Assembly (NCBI GenBank): GCA_037442505.1
Contig: JBBIPZ010000009.1
Location: 18,588-82,587, forward strand
Direction: 5' to 3'
Length of the DNA: 64,000 nucleotides
From: JBBIPZ01 sp037442505 [NCBI: Deltaproteobacteria bacterium]
GTDB lineage: Bacteria; CALINM01
Within the stretch, counting starts at the first letter, position 1. Every line of letters begins with the position of its first letter. Shown piece after piece: positions 26,965 to 36,124 of the stretch. Below the pieces are notes generated by a model, which saw nothing but the letters and a program-made list of their open reading frames with translations, searched no databases and had not been told where the DNA came from. Made by a program: the position numbers and the translations under genes.

Positions 26965-27054
26965 GGAGAGGTGTCCGAGCGGCTGAAGGAGCACGATTGG
27001 AAATCGTGTGTACCCCTTAAAAGGGTACCGAGGGTTCAAATCCCTCCCTCTCCG
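26965..27054 (+). tRNA. tRNA-Ser (GGA anticodon)
   Basis: The acceptor arms GGAGAGG (26965-26971) and CCTCTCC (27047-27053) pair, with discriminator G at 27054. The anticodon stem CACGA/TCGTG encloses the loop TTGGAAA, giving anticodon GGA (codons UCC/UCU). A long variable arm, TACCCCTT...AAGGGTA, confirms the class II type. T-loop GGGTTCAAATCCC is present. The CCA end is not encoded. It lies just ahead of the SRP RNA gene, a common arrangement in the dnaX-recR region. Confidence 0.97.
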
Positions 27055-27067
27055 TTAGTATTTTGGA

Positions 27068-27194
27068 GGCTTAAAAAAGCGGCAGCCGGGACCTGCGCAA
27101 CAAATGGTTGCAAACCCCGCCAGGTCCGGAAGGAAGCAACGGTAGTGGCCCTCTTTGTGTGCCGCAGTTATCCTGGCTGTCGCTTTTTTAAGCC
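27068..27194 (+). ncRNA. ffs: Signal recognition particle RNA (4.5S type)
   Basis: The conserved apical domain CAGGTCCGGAAGGAAGCA (27121-27138) is the Ffh-binding GNRA-type hairpin of bacterial SRP RNA. The flanks form a long hairpin: GGCTTAAAAAAGCG (27068-27081) pairs with CGCTTTTTTAAGCC (27181-27194), and GCAGCC with GGCTGT. The T run inside the closing stem can also act as terminator, so the mature RNA is probably about 100 nt (27079-27185). It pairs with Ffh, whose gene is at 42118, to target membrane proteins. Confidence 0.96.
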
Positions 27195-27213
27195 TTTTAC
27201 AGGTCAAAATTAA

Positions 27214-28857
27214 ATGAAGTATCAAGTTTTATCAAGAAGATACAGACCCAGGACGTTTGATGAAATCATTGGCCAGCAATCAATCGTAAAGCTACTAAAA
27301 AACTCACTTTCATCAAAAAAGATTCCGCATGCGTTTTTATTCACAGGGATAAGAGGTACAGGTAAAACTACTACTGCAAGGATACTTGCAAGGGCACTAA
27401 ACTGTGAAAAAGGTATAGTAACCGATCCTTGTAACGAATGTTCCACATGTGTTCAGCTACTTGAAGGCAGAAACATGGATGTTTTTGAGATAGACGGTGC
27501 CTCTAACACTTCAGTAAATGATGTAAGAATGTTAAAAGAGAATACACGATTTTTACCATCTCAGTCACGATACAAAATTTATATTATTGACGAAGTTCAC
27601 ATGCTTTCTACGGAGGCTTTTAATGCGTTGTTAAAGACGTTAGAAGAACCTCCAGATTATGTAGTTTTTGTACTGGCTACGACAGAACCGCAAAAAATAC
27701 CCGAAACCGTTCTTTCTCGTTGCATAAGACTTAATTTTAGAAGGGTGGAGCCAAACGAGATTGTTAATTATCTAAAAAAGGTGTTAAAAGATGAAGGCAT
27801 AAGTTATGAAGAAAATGCCCTTTTTATTGTAGCCAGACGTTCCGAAGGAAGTGTTCGTGATGCGTTAAGTTTTTTAGAGTTAGTTTTAGCTTATGGCGAT
27901 GGTGTCCTCAGGGAGGAAGATGTAAATAATGCCTTAGGACTTCTTTCAAGGAATAAAATTTTTGAAATGCTCAGGCTTTTTAGTATTAAAGATGCTCAAA
28001 ACATTTTAAAGTTTTTAAATAATTTAAGAAACGAAGGAACAGACCTCTTTAATTTTTTGGATAATATAATTTTTTACATAAGGCATCTTGTATCGTATTC
28101 ATTTGACATTCCTTTTGATGTGAGAGAGTTTTCGGTGGATGAAATTAATGAGCTTAAAGAGATTTATGAGAACCTTTCAAAAGAGGAACTTATTGTTTAT
28201 TATCACGGTTTAAGGCAGATATTAGAGCAAATGCGTTTTTCTCCTTATCCTCATTACGATCTTGAAGTGGGAATAATGAAACTTATTGTTTTAAAAGATT
28301 TTCTCGAAACTTCACCAACTTTTCCATCAAAGATAGAAGGAAAACCTGTATCTGTAAACACTTCCAATACGCCTTTAACTATTCAAAAAAAACAAGTTGA
28401 ACAGGAAAACATTAAAGATACCAATCCCGAGGGACCAAAAGATCTCAAAAAATTCATCGTGCATCTTAGAGTTGTAAAGCCATTTGTGGCATCTCATTTG
28501 GAGAGTGCAACATGCGTCTTTAAAGATGATGTTTTTGAGGTAAGTTATCGACAGTCACAGCTGGTTTTATATGAACATCTAATTAGCGAAGAAGAGTATA
28601 AGTCGTTACAAAATATTTTAAACAATTTTTTTGGAAGAGACATAAAGTTAAAAGTAAATTTGGTGTCTGATAAAGAAGATGATAGCACTAAAAAGTTATC
28701 TGGCAAAGAGACTGTGTTAAACAATCAAGCTATCAATCTTTTGCTTAGCGAGTTTGAAGGTTCTAAGATTGTAGCAATAAAAGAAAGAGAAACGGTAAAT
28801 AACGATTTTAAAGTTAACGAAGAAATAGAAGACAATGGAGGAGATTTAGATGAGTAA
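27214..28857 (+). CDS. dnaX: DNA polymerase III tau (and possibly gamma) subunit
   Basis: DnaX is the clamp-loader ATPase subunit of the replicative polymerase. The 547-residue protein begins with QVLSRRYRPRTFDEIIGQ and has Walker A GIRGTGKTTTAR (about 45-56), a zinc module CEKG..CNECSTC, Walker B IIDEVHML, then LLKTLEEPP and sensor 2 GSVRDALS. After a hydrophilic linker (about 370-395) comes the tau-specific C-terminus. In the linker an A8 tract (28385-28392) in the order A-AAA-AAA lies so that a -1 slip gives Thr-Ser-stop, a gamma-like product of about 395 residues. The dnaX-ybaB-recR order is standard. The end overlaps ybaB by eight bases. Confidence 0.97.
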   Translation: MKYQVLSRRYRPRTFDEIIGQQSIVKLLKNSLSSKKIPHAFLFTGIRGTGKTTTARILARALNCEKGIVTDPCNECSTCVQLLEGRNMDVFEIDGASNTSVNDVRMLKENTRFLPSQSRYKIYIIDEVHMLSTEAFNALLKTLEEPPDYVVFVLATTEPQKIPETVLSRCIRLNFRRVEPNEIVNYLKKVLKDEGISYEENALFIVARRSEGSVRDALSFLELVLAYGDGVLREEDVNNALGLLSRNKIFEMLRLFSIKDAQNILKFLNNLRNEGTDLFNFLDNIIFYIRHLVSYSFDIPFDVREFSVDEINELKEIYENLSKEELIVYYHGLRQILEQMRFSPYPHYDLEVGIMKLIVLKDFLETSPTFPSKIEGKPVSVNTSNTPLTIQKKQVEQENIKDTNPEGPKDLKKFIVHLRVVKPFVASHLESATCVFKDDVFEVSYRQSQLVLYEHLISEEEYKSLQNILNNFFGRDIKLKVNLVSDKEDDSTKKLSGKETVLNNQAINLLLSEFEGSKIVAIKERETVNNDFKVNEEIEDNGGDLDE

Positions 28858-29170
28858 AAATTTAGGCAATTTGCTAAAACAGGCACAGATGCTGCAGAAC
28901 AAGATGGTTAAGTTTCAGGAAGAGCTTGATGCCAAAGAATTTGAAGGTTTTGCTGGTGGTGGCATGGTAAAAGCAGTCGTTAACGGAAAGCTTATGTTAC
29001 TGTCGCTCAAAATCGAAAAAGAGGCGGTTTCACAGGAAGACACAGAAATGTTAGAGGATATGATTTTAGCTGCAATTAAATCGGCGCAGGAAAAAGCAGC
29101 AGAGACTATCAAAACAGAGATGTCAAAATTGACAGGTGGTATGGGACTAAATATACCCGGTTTATTTTAA
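28850..29170 (+). CDS. YbaB/EbfC nucleoid-associated protein
   Basis: A 106-residue protein of the YbaB/EbfC family, which binds DNA as a dimer and is always near recR. It begins MSKNLGNLLKQAQMLQNKMVKFQEELD, with a coiled-coil helix, followed by the GGGMVKAVVNGK strand region and a C-terminal helix. GGAGG precedes the ATG. It overlaps dnaX and directly abuts recR, so the three are one operon. Confidence 0.96.
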   Translation: MSKNLGNLLKQAQMLQNKMVKFQEELDAKEFEGFAGGGMVKAVVNGKLMLLSLKIEKEAVSQEDTEMLEDMILAAIKSAQEKAAETIKTEMSKLTGGMGLNIPGLF

Positions 29171-29773
29171 ATGCACAACCTTCCACAATCCATCTCAAAC
29201 ATTGTTAAAGAGTTGATGAAATTTCCAGGTATAGGCGAAAAGTCTGCACTGAGGATGGTGTTGTTTTTGTTACGTGGTGATAAAGAGATGTTTAAATCCT
29301 TGGGTGATGCTTTTTATATGGCTTACGAGAATATTAAAATTTGCAAAAGATGTTTTAATATTGCGGAAGATGAACTGTGTGAGATATGCAAAGATGTTAA
29401 ACGTGATGATAGTTTGCTTTGTGTTGTTGAAGATATCGGAGACCTGATAGCTATAGAAAAGAGTGGAAATTATAAAGGACGATATCATGTTTTAGGTGGG
29501 CTGGTTTCACCGATGGAAAATAGAAAATTTGAAGATTTGACAATAAACCAGTTGAAAAATACTGTTTTATCTTGTAAAATATCTGAAATAATCCTTGCGT
29601 TAAATCCCACAGTTGAAGGTGAGGCTACAGGGCTTTACATAAAAGAATTTCTCAGGGATACAGGTGTTAAAATAACAAGGATAGCTTACGGTATTCCTAT
29701 GGGTAGTGACATAGAGTATTTAGATGAATTTACTATGGCAATCGCAATGAAAGGGAGGCAAGAAATTGATTAA
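29171..29773 (+). CDS. recR: Recombination mediator RecR
   Basis: RecR works with RecO (and RecF) to load RecA on gaps. The 200-residue protein has the helix-hairpin-helix MKFPGIGEKSALRM (about 16-29), the C4 zinc finger CKRCFNIAEDELCEIC (about 58-73), the Toprim domain LLCVVEDIGDLIAIE (about 80-94) and the C-terminal Walker-like GIPMGSDIEYLDE. It is in the standard dnaX-ybaB-recR order; its ATG follows directly after the ybaB stop. There is no separate ribosome site of note. Confidence 0.97.
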   Translation: MHNLPQSISNIVKELMKFPGIGEKSALRMVLFLLRGDKEMFKSLGDAFYMAYENIKICKRCFNIAEDELCEICKDVKRDDSLLCVVEDIGDLIAIEKSGNYKGRYHVLGGLVSPMENRKFEDLTINQLKNTVLSCKISEIILALNPTVEGEATGLYIKEFLRDTGVKITRIAYGIPMGSDIEYLDEFTMAIAMKGRQEID

Positions 29774-29794
29774 TAATAAAGTTAGGAGGAGTAG

Positions 29795-30367
29795 ATGCAA
29801 AATTTAGAAATCAGATGGCATGGTAGAGGTGGACAGGGTACTGTTACGGCTGCTAAGACCTTGGGGGAAGCTATGATTGAAACACCTTTATATTTTCAAG
29901 CCTTTCCTGAATATGGACCAGAAAGGATGGGCGCACCAATCAAGGCATATAATATTATCAGCGAGGAAAAAATTTATAAGCACTGTCCGGTAATCTATCC
30001 TAACGTAGTTGTTATTGTTGATTCAAGTTTAATTTATTCTGAAAGCTTTTTGGAAGGCACAGACGAAAACGCTAAGATAATTTTCAATACCGAAAAATCG
30101 CCATCACAGATAAGGCAAGAGCTTGGTATCGTTGGGAGAAGTTTATATAGTGTTGATGCTAATAACATTTCTTTAGAATGTTTAGGCAGAGTGATTCCTA
30201 ATACCCCTATGCTTGGTGCTCTTTTAAAAGTGACTGGTGTATTAGAACTCGAAAAGTTTCTTGAGCGAGTAAAACACACTTTTCAACATAAAAAGTTTCC
30301 TGAGAAGGTTATATTAGGTAATATACAGTCAATAAAGAGAGCATACGAGGAGGTAAAAGGAGAATGA
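29795..30367 (+). CDS. porG: Pyruvate:ferredoxin oxidoreductase, gamma subunit
   Basis: A 190-residue gamma subunit that begins EIRWHGRGGQGTVTAAKTL, the classic glycine-rich start of domain III, followed by FPEYGPERMGAPIKAYN. Together with D, A and B it forms the four-subunit enzyme that oxidises pyruvate to acetyl-CoA and reduces ferredoxin, or runs in reverse. The ribosome site is AGGAGGAG. It overlaps porD by four bases. The four-subunit order G-D-A-B is typical of thermophilic bacteria and archaea. Confidence 0.95.
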   Translation: MQNLEIRWHGRGGQGTVTAAKTLGEAMIETPLYFQAFPEYGPERMGAPIKAYNIISEEKIYKHCPVIYPNVVVIVDSSLIYSESFLEGTDENAKIIFNTEKSPSQIRQELGIVGRSLYSVDANNISLECLGRVIPNTPMLGALLKVTGVLELEKFLERVKHTFQHKKFPEKVILGNIQSIKRAYEEVKGE

Positions 30368-30651
30368 GTTTAAAAAGCTGGAGAGAAATAGCTCCTGGAG
30401 GCATCATTGATGCTCCTGGTAGTTCTGAAGAATATCATACAGGTACATGGAGAAGTTTTAGACCAGTCTGGAATGCTGAAAAGTGTATTCAATGTTATCG
30501 TTGTTTTAGCTTTTGCCCTGACAATTCAATAATCATCAAGGACGGTAAAGTTGCGGGAATAAACTATGAATACTGTAAGGGATGTGGAATATGTGCGCAT
30601 GAGTGTCCCAAAAAGGCGAACGCTATAACTATGGAACCAGAGAGAAAGTAA
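30364..30651 (+). CDS. porD: Pyruvate:ferredoxin oxidoreductase, delta subunit (2x[4Fe-4S])
   Basis: A 95-residue ferredoxin-like subunit with two 4Fe-4S motifs, CIQCYRCFSFCPDNS (about 40-54) and CKGCGICAHECPKKA (about 69-83). The N-terminus GTWRSFRPVWNAEKC is usual for PorD. It wires electrons from the TPP cofactor on the beta subunit to external ferredoxin. It overlaps porG by four bases and lies 10 bases before porA. All eight cysteines are present. Confidence 0.96.
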   Translation: MSLKSWREIAPGGIIDAPGSSEEYHTGTWRSFRPVWNAEKCIQCYRCFSFCPDNSIIIKDGKVAGINYEYCKGCGICAHECPKKANAITMEPERK

Positions 30652-30661
30652 GGAGGATATT

Positions 30662-31825
30662 GTGCAAAAGTTTGACGCATTTACAGGTAATTTGGCAACA
30701 GCAACAGCGTTGAAACAGATAAATCCAGATGTGTGTGCTGCTTATCCCATAACACCTTCTACAGAGGTTGTTATGCTTTATTCTGATTTTGTTGCTAATG
30801 GTGAAGTAGATACAGAGATGGTGACTGTAGAAAGTGAGCATTCTGCTATGAGTGCGTGTATTGGTGCCTCGCTGGCAGGAGGCAGGGTAGTAACAGCAAC
30901 TTCTTCTGCTGGTTTAGCATATATGTGGGAGATGCTTTCTGTTGCTTCTGGACTCAGGGCAACCATTGTTCTTTCCTGTGTTAACAGAGCTCTATCTGCG
31001 CCTTTAAACATACATTGTGATCATTCTGATGCTATGGGGGCAAAAGATACCGGATGGGTTCAGATCTTTTCTGAAAACGCGCAGGAAGCGTATGACAACA
31101 TGATTCAGGCTTTTAGGATTGCTGAACATGAAGACGTTAGATTGCCTGTCATGGTTTGTACCGATGGTTTTATCATCAGCCATTCATTTGAAAAGATGCA
31201 GTATATAGACGATGCTGAAGTAAAAGCTTTTGTTGGAGAATATAGAACAAACCGCTCACTTCTTGACTTTTCTAAGCCAGAAGCTTATGGTGCCATGGTT
31301 TTGCCAAACTACTATATGGAGTTTAAAAGACAGCAAAGAGAAGCTATGGAAAATGCTAAAAAAGTTATACTTGAAGTAGGAAAAGAGTTTGGTGAAAAGT
31401 TTGGAAGAACTTATGGCTTCTTTGAAGAATACATGCTCGAAGATGCAGAAATAGTTTTTGTAGTAATGAGTTCGGCTGCTGGAACTGTAAAGCATGTAGT
31501 TAACGAATTAAGAAAAAAAGGCAATAAAGTTGGTATTTTAAAACCTCGTGTTTTTAGACCTTTCCCTGCTGATGAAATGGCTGATGCACTGAAAAATGCA
31601 AAGGTGGTTTGTGTGCTTGATAGGGCAGAGACATTTGGTGGAGAAGGTGGACCTTTATTTATAGAAGTTAAAAGTGCATTGAAAGATATTAAAAATCAGA
31701 AGGTTGTTAACAGGATTTTTGGTTTGGGGCAGAGAGATTTTCTGCCTCAGAATGTGTTTGAGATTTATGATGAGTTAAAATCAAATGATGTTATGAGTTT
31801 TAGATATGTTAATGTTAGAGAGTAG
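30662..31825 (+). CDS. porA: Pyruvate:ferredoxin oxidoreductase, alpha subunit
   Basis: A 387-residue alpha subunit with AYPITPSTEVV (about 24-34), VESEHSAMSACIGASLAGGR (about 56-75), TATSSAGLAYMWEMLSVASG and NRALSAPLNIHCDHSDAMGAKDTGW, the last characteristic of pyruvate rather than 2-oxoglutarate enzymes. It starts at GTG (30662) preceded by AAGGAGG, with porD ending 11 bases upstream. It binds substrate next to the TPP carried by PorB. A close 2-ketoisovalerate enzyme cannot be fully ruled out. Confidence 0.95.
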   Translation: MQKFDAFTGNLATATALKQINPDVCAAYPITPSTEVVMLYSDFVANGEVDTEMVTVESEHSAMSACIGASLAGGRVVTATSSAGLAYMWEMLSVASGLRATIVLSCVNRALSAPLNIHCDHSDAMGAKDTGWVQIFSENAQEAYDNMIQAFRIAEHEDVRLPVMVCTDGFIISHSFEKMQYIDDAEVKAFVGEYRTNRSLLDFSKPEAYGAMVLPNYYMEFKRQQREAMENAKKVILEVGKEFGEKFGRTYGFFEEYMLEDAEIVFVVMSSAAGTVKHVVNELRKKGNKVGILKPRVFRPFPADEMADALKNAKVVCVLDRAETFGGEGGPLFIEVKSALKDIKNQKVVNRIFGLGQRDFLPQNVFEIYDELKSNDVMSFRYVNVRE

Positions 31826-31840
31826 ACAAGGAGAGTAAAG

Positions 31841-32800
31841 ATGGCTGATACATTTACGGTAAACTTTAAAGAACTGGCAAAAAGATACGAACAAGAGCCT
31901 GAAAAGCTTGCAAGAGGACATAGATTGTGTGCGGGATGTGGAGCTCCAATAGCTATTAGACATATGTTTATGGCTGCGTATCCTTATGATGTTGTTATAT
32001 CCAATGCCACAGGTTGTCTGGAGGTCTCTTCTACAATTTATCCTTTTAATGCATGGCGTGTTCCATATATTCACTCTGCCTTTGAAAATGCTGCTGCTAC
32101 AATCTCAGGTGTAGAGGCGATGTATAAAGCCCTAAAGAAGAAAGGCAAAATAGATAAAAATATTAAATTTATTGCGATAGGTGGGGATGGAGGCACATAC
32201 GACATCGGTTTTCAGGCACTCTCAGGGGCAATGGAGAGACGTCACAACATACTTTACATCTGCTACAATAATGAAGCTTATATGAACACAGGTATCCAGA
32301 GAAGTTCTGCTACGCCTTTTGGTGCTTCCACAACAACTGCACCATCAGGAAAAAAATCTTTTGGTAAGCTGCAGCCTAAGAAAGATTTGACTGCTATCAT
32401 AGCTGAACATAGACCTGCTTTTGCTGCACAGGCATCGATAAGTAATCCGAGAGACTTTATGACGAAGGTAAGAACTGCACTGGAGAAAGAGGGCCCAAGT
32501 TTTATTAATGTGCTTGCACCATGTCCAAGAGGATGGCAATATCCGTCAGAGTTATGTATAGAGATTGCTCAGCTGGCTGTAGATACCTGTGTTTGGCCAC
32601 TTTATGAGGTAGATGAAGATTACCGCTGGAAGATAAATTATATACCCAAAGAAAAATTAAGTGTAAGGAGCTGGTTAGAAAAACAGGGACGTTTTAAACA
32701 TCTTTTCTCCCCAAAGTATGAAGGCGTTATTGAAGAGATACAGAAATATGTTGACAGAGAATGGGATATACTGTTAAGAAAGGCAGAAGTTTTTAAATAA
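31841..32800 (+). CDS. porB: Pyruvate:ferredoxin oxidoreductase, beta subunit
   Basis: A 319-residue TPP-binding subunit. It has the Cys-rich N-terminus HRLCAGCGAPIAIRHM (about 27-42), the TPP motif IGGDGGTYDIGFQALSGAMERRHN (about 113-136) with YNNEAYMNTG for the Mg-TPP site, and TPFGASTTTAPSGK. The cysteines of CAGC plus later ones hold a 4Fe-4S cluster in PorB proteins. It is the last gene of the por operon; no terminator follows and the mglB promoter lies just downstream. Confidence 0.96.
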   Translation: MADTFTVNFKELAKRYEQEPEKLARGHRLCAGCGAPIAIRHMFMAAYPYDVVISNATGCLEVSSTIYPFNAWRVPYIHSAFENAAATISGVEAMYKALKKKGKIDKNIKFIAIGGDGGTYDIGFQALSGAMERRHNILYICYNNEAYMNTGIQRSSATPFGASTTTAPSGKKSFGKLQPKKDLTAIIAEHRPAFAAQASISNPRDFMTKVRTALEKEGPSFINVLAPCPRGWQYPSELCIEIAQLAVDTCVWPLYEVDEDYRWKINYIPKEKLSVRSWLEKQGRFKHLFSPKYEGVIEEIQKYVDREWDILLRKAEVFK

Positions 32801-32806
32801 AACGGC

Positions 32807-32835
32807 TTGCATTAAATTATTTACTTTGTTATATT
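32807..32835 (+). promoter_or_regulatory. Promoter of mglB-mglA
   Basis: TTGCAT (32807-32812), 17 bases and TATATT (32830-32835) lie 22 bases before the mglB ATG, which has GAGGGAG as ribosome site. Confidence 0.5.
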
Positions 32836-32857
32836 TGTTTTGAAATGAGGGAGTTAA

Positions 32858-33343
32858 ATGGCGTTTCCACAGCTTGTGATGTATGAAGAAGAGGCAAGAT
32901 TAATAGGCAGTTTGCTTGATAAGTTAGTTAATGAATCTAACGCAAAGGCGGTGTTTCTTGTTGATAAAGATGGACAATTAATCTCACAGGCTGGAGATAC
33001 TCAAAATTTTGATAGCACTTCACTTGCTTCCCTTACTGCTGGTAATATCGCCGCTACAGGTGGACTAGCAAAGCTGATTGGAGAAAAAGAGTTTTCCATT
33101 ATATTCCACGAAGGCGAAAGGGACAATATACATATTTCTATTGTTGGGCAAAGGGTTATACTTGTAGTTATATTTGACAATAGGTCGTCCTTAGGTTTAG
33201 TAAGATTAAGAGTTAGAAAGGTTTCAGAAGAACTTGCAGCTGTCTTCGAAAAACTGAGAGAAAAGGCTGATAAGCTCGAAAGATCTGGCTCGCCTTTTGC
33301 CGAAATTACAGATGAGGATATTGATAAGCTCTTTAACATATAA
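32858..33343 (+). CDS. mglB: Roadblock/LC7 domain protein, MglB-like
   Basis: A 161-residue protein with a roadblock/LC7 domain: [17 protein letters not shown] (about 29-45), [20 protein letters not shown] and a C-terminal helix extension. In Myxococcus and Thermus, MglB is the GTPase-activating partner of MglA and sets cell polarity for motility and pili. Direct adjacency to mglA supports the name. It should act in the cytoplasm at a cell pole. Confidence 0.92.
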   Translation: MAFPQLVMYEEEARLIGSLLDKLVNESNAKAVFLVDKDGQLISQAGDTQNFDSTSLASLTAGNIAATGGLAKLIGEKEFSIIFHEGERDNIHISIVGQRVILVVIFDNRSSLGLVRLRVRKVSEELAAVFEKLREKADKLERSGSPFAEITDEDIDKLFNI

Positions 33344-33372
33344 AACGTTCTTTCGGGAGTTGGCTAAAACAG

Positions 33373-33963
33373 ATGTCATTTATTAATTATTCTGCACGTG
33401 AGATTAACTGTAAGATAGTTTACTATGGATGTGGGTTATGTGGTAAGACTACAAATCTACAGTTCATATATGAAAAAACAAGTACTGAGTCAAAGGGCAA
33501 GATGATATCTCTTGCTACAGAGACTGAAAGAACGTTGTTTTTTGATTTTTTGCCACTTTCGCTGGGAGAAATTAAAGGTTTTAAGACAAGATTTCATTTA
33601 TACACTGTACCGGGTCAGATATTTTATGATGCTAGCAGAAAGCTTATTTTAAAAGGTGTTGATGGTATTGTGTTTGTCGGAGATTCACAGGCTGAAAGAA
33701 TGGATGCCAACATAGAAAGCTTCGAAAACATGAAAGAAAACCTACAAGAACATGGCTATGATATAGATAACATTCCTTATGTAGTTCAGTATAACAAAAG
33801 AGATTTACCCTCTGCTGTTCCAGTAGAAGAGCTTAGAAAGGTGTTAAATCCTTCAAATGTCCCTGACTTCGAAGCAGTCGCCACTAAGGGGATAGGAGTT
33901 TTTGAGACACTTAAGGCTGTTATAAAGCTTGTTTTGATTGAGCTTAAAAAAGGTGCCCGCTAA
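33373..33963 (+). CDS. mglA: Ras-like GTPase MglA
   Basis: A 196-residue small GTPase. The P-loop is [10 protein letters not shown] (about 20-29), with the GxGLCGKT sequence typical of MglA, followed by [17 protein letters not shown] (switch I region) and [16 protein letters not shown] (switch II, with Pro-Gly-Gln). The NKRDLP block (QYNKRDLP, about 137) is the base-specificity motif. MglA-GTP localises motility machines and type IV pili at one pole. Type IV pilin genes lie at 57239-58067, though not adjacent. It is cotranscribed with mglB. Confidence 0.95.
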   Translation: MSFINYSAREINCKIVYYGCGLCGKTTNLQFIYEKTSTESKGKMISLATETERTLFFDFLPLSLGEIKGFKTRFHLYTVPGQIFYDASRKLILKGVDGIVFVGDSQAERMDANIESFENMKENLQEHGYDIDNIPYVVQYNKRDLPSAVPVEELRKVLNPSNVPDFEAVATKGIGVFETLKAVIKLVLIELKKGAR

Positions 33964-34019
33964 TCTCCAAAAAGTGAGTTTTTTTAAATATTCTCTTCTA
34001 TAAAACATTGTTTTCATTC

Positions 34020-34048
34020 TTGACCTTGCTTTTTTCTAATGGTAATCT
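34020..34048 (+). promoter_or_regulatory. Possible promoter of the CsgG-like lipoprotein gene
   Basis: TTGACC (34020-34025) and a weak TAATCT (34043-34048) are 17 bases apart, ahead of the GTG start at 34077. The -35 is good and the -10 poor. Confidence 0.3.
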
Positions 34049-34076
34049 TAATAAAAGAAAACTTGAGGAGGTTTGT

Positions 34077-36104
34077 GTGAAAAAGGTCTATTTATCATTG
34101 CTATCATTTTTAATACTTACTATTATTTTTTCTTGTGCTCCTGATCCTTACAAGCAGAGTTTTGAGAGGGCTAAGTTGCTAATGGCTCAAAACAATGTAC
34201 AGGATGCCTATAATATTTCAAAAGAGTTATGCAATAAGATGCCAGCGGAGAAGGAGTATTGTGACCTTTATAACGATACGCGAAAAACATTATACAATAT
34301 TGAAGTTAAACAAATTGGTGCCAGAATAGCGTCTCTCAAGGCAGAAAAGCCCCTTATTCCAATACAGACGATTAGCGAATTATACAAAGATTTAAAACGT
34401 ATTGAAGAATACGCTCTTAAAACTCAAGAGCTTGATAATATAAATAGACAGATAGAAAATGAAAAAATACTAACTGAAACAAAAAAAAGAGAGACATTGG
34501 AGAAAGCAAAATCACTTTTCAACAATCAGGAGTATGTTGAAGCGATAGATACCCTGAATGGTATTTTGTATCTTGATGAAGCAAATATATCGGAAGTTAT
34601 AAATGACTACAAAGATAAGGCATTATCAATACTATATCCAAAGATAAACGAAAGCATTGCTAAAGACGATTGGGCAACCGCACACAGCTTGTTAAAGGTT
34701 GCAAACGATGTAAATCCTGAGTACAAAAATGTAAAAACTCTTTTAAAAGATGCTCAGGAGAGAGATAGCGGAGAATATAATTTGAAAAAAGGTGATGAGG
34801 CGAGAAAGACTAGAAAGTATGAGACCGCTCTCAATTTTTACAAAAAGGCAATTAACTATCCTGATACGAAGGATAGAGCAGAACAGCTTTATTACAATAC
34901 CAAAATAGAACTTTGTGATTTTTACTTTTTGACAGCCATTGAGTTAATGGAGCAAGACCTTAACAAACAAGCGTTTGATAACTTTAAGAAGGCGTTTGAT
35001 GTTATAGAAACGCTACCGTTAGAAAAGAAAAGAATAGTGAGAATTCCTAGAAAAGAGTTACAGAAGTTTTATGATACATTATATCTTAAGGCTAAAAAGG
35101 CAGAAGATGGTGATAATTTAGGCTTAGCTTATCAGTTTTATAAGTTGATTTCACTTTTAGCGCCTTCTTATCCCGACATTAAAGAAAATTTAAGAAAGAC
35201 TGAAGAAAAGATAGTGAACAGGGCATTAAAAAGTATGGCTGTTATTCCCTTTAAAAGTCCAAAATCAGCACCTGAGGCTGGGAATATGTTTACATCTGCA
35301 ATAATGTTGACACTTTATAATGAGTTGAAACAGGATATGAAAATAATAGAAAGAGAGTCGATGGACGTGTTGTTGAGAGAATATGAATTAACGATGGCCG
35401 GCAAGTCTGCTGATAAACCAAAAGATAGCTCTTCTTTTCAGATAAGTAGTGCAGACTATTTACTATTAGGTGATGTTCTTGACTATCGTGTTGATTCATC
35501 AGTGCAGGAAGGAAACAAAGTTGTTAGGATAAAGACGCGAGTGGAATTTATTCCCAATCCAGATTACGAAGAATGGGTTAAAAATGCAAAAAAACTGCAG
35601 GAATCAGGACAGATTATACCACCATCACCACCAAAACTGATTGAAAAACCTTTTTACGAAGATATCAAATACAAAGTAACGTTTTATAAAAAGGTAGGTA
35701 TAATTAGTATTAGCTATAGAATAGTTGATTCTGCAAGAGGGAAGATTATACATACTGGCATTGCAGATATTAAAAAGGATGCAAATGATGAGTCCAGTGA
35801 AGGGGTAGAGATAGGCGATTTTAAGATTCCTTTCAAAATGGCTCAGTTGCCTACAGATACAGAATTACTAAAAAAGGCTCAAGAAGAGGCTGTAGCAAAG
35901 ATCGCTGATGATGTAAAAAAGCTGTTCAAAGATCCGGAAGATAAGTATTTGAAGCAAGGAGAACAGTTAGAAAAAGATGGCAACATAAAGGAAGCGATCG
36001 AAAGATATACAGATGCGATGATTCTTTTGAGAAAGAAAAATAAAGATGTGTCTTCATTAGAACAGAAGATAAGTAAATATATTGACGCACTTTCAAACAT
36101 TTAA
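34077..36104 (+). CDS. Lipoprotein with TPR-like repeats and a CsgG-like domain
   Basis: A 675-residue lipoprotein. GTG 34077 is preferred to ATG 34008 because GAGGAGG is five bases upstream and because it gives a clean signal with Cys at residue 20 (ILTIIFSC). Residues about 70-385 are helical TPR-like repeats (KAKSLFNNQEYVEAIDTLNG). Residues about 386-590 resemble the CsgG family: SMAVIPFKSPKSAPEAGN, LKQDMKIIERESMDVLLREYEL, SADYLLLGDVLDYRV. A short TPR-like segment ends the protein. CsgG forms outer-membrane secretion pores for curli, and CsgG-like domains occur in other lipoproteins. A pore is not implied. It starts the cluster with the next two genes. Confidence 0.8.
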   Translation: MKKVYLSLLSFLILTIIFSCAPDPYKQSFERAKLLMAQNNVQDAYNISKELCNKMPAEKEYCDLYNDTRKTLYNIEVKQIGARIASLKAEKPLIPIQTISELYKDLKRIEEYALKTQELDNINRQIENEKILTETKKRETLEKAKSLFNNQEYVEAIDTLNGILYLDEANISEVINDYKDKALSILYPKINESIAKDDWATAHSLLKVANDVNPEYKNVKTLLKDAQERDSGEYNLKKGDEARKTRKYETALNFYKKAINYPDTKDRAEQLYYNTKIELCDFYFLTAIELMEQDLNKQAFDNFKKAFDVIETLPLEKKRIVRIPRKELQKFYDTLYLKAKKAEDGDNLGLAYQFYKLISLLAPSYPDIKENLRKTEEKIVNRALKSMAVIPFKSPKSAPEAGNMFTSAIMLTLYNELKQDMKIIERESMDVLLREYELTMAGKSADKPKDSSSFQISSADYLLLGDVLDYRVDSSVQEGNKVVRIKTRVEFIPNPDYEEWVKNAKKLQESGQIIPPSPPKLIEKPFYEDIKYKVTFYKKVGIISISYRIVDSARGKIIHTGIADIKKDANDESSEGVEIGDFKIPFKMAQLPTDTELLKKAQEEAVAKIADDVKKLFKDPEDKYLKQGEQLEKDGNIKEAIERYTDAMILLRKKNKDVSSLEQKISKYIDALSNI

Positions 36105-36124
36105 TGTTTTTTAGGAGTTGAACT

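Noticed and set aside
26908-27213. A 101-residue ORF across tRNA-Ser and SRP RNA
   Set aside because: It is the translation of two structured RNA genes, so not a protein.
34008-34076. Earlier ATG for the CsgG-like lipoprotein
   Set aside because: It would place a non-signal segment before the lipoprotein signal. The GTG with GAGGAGG gives a clean signal.
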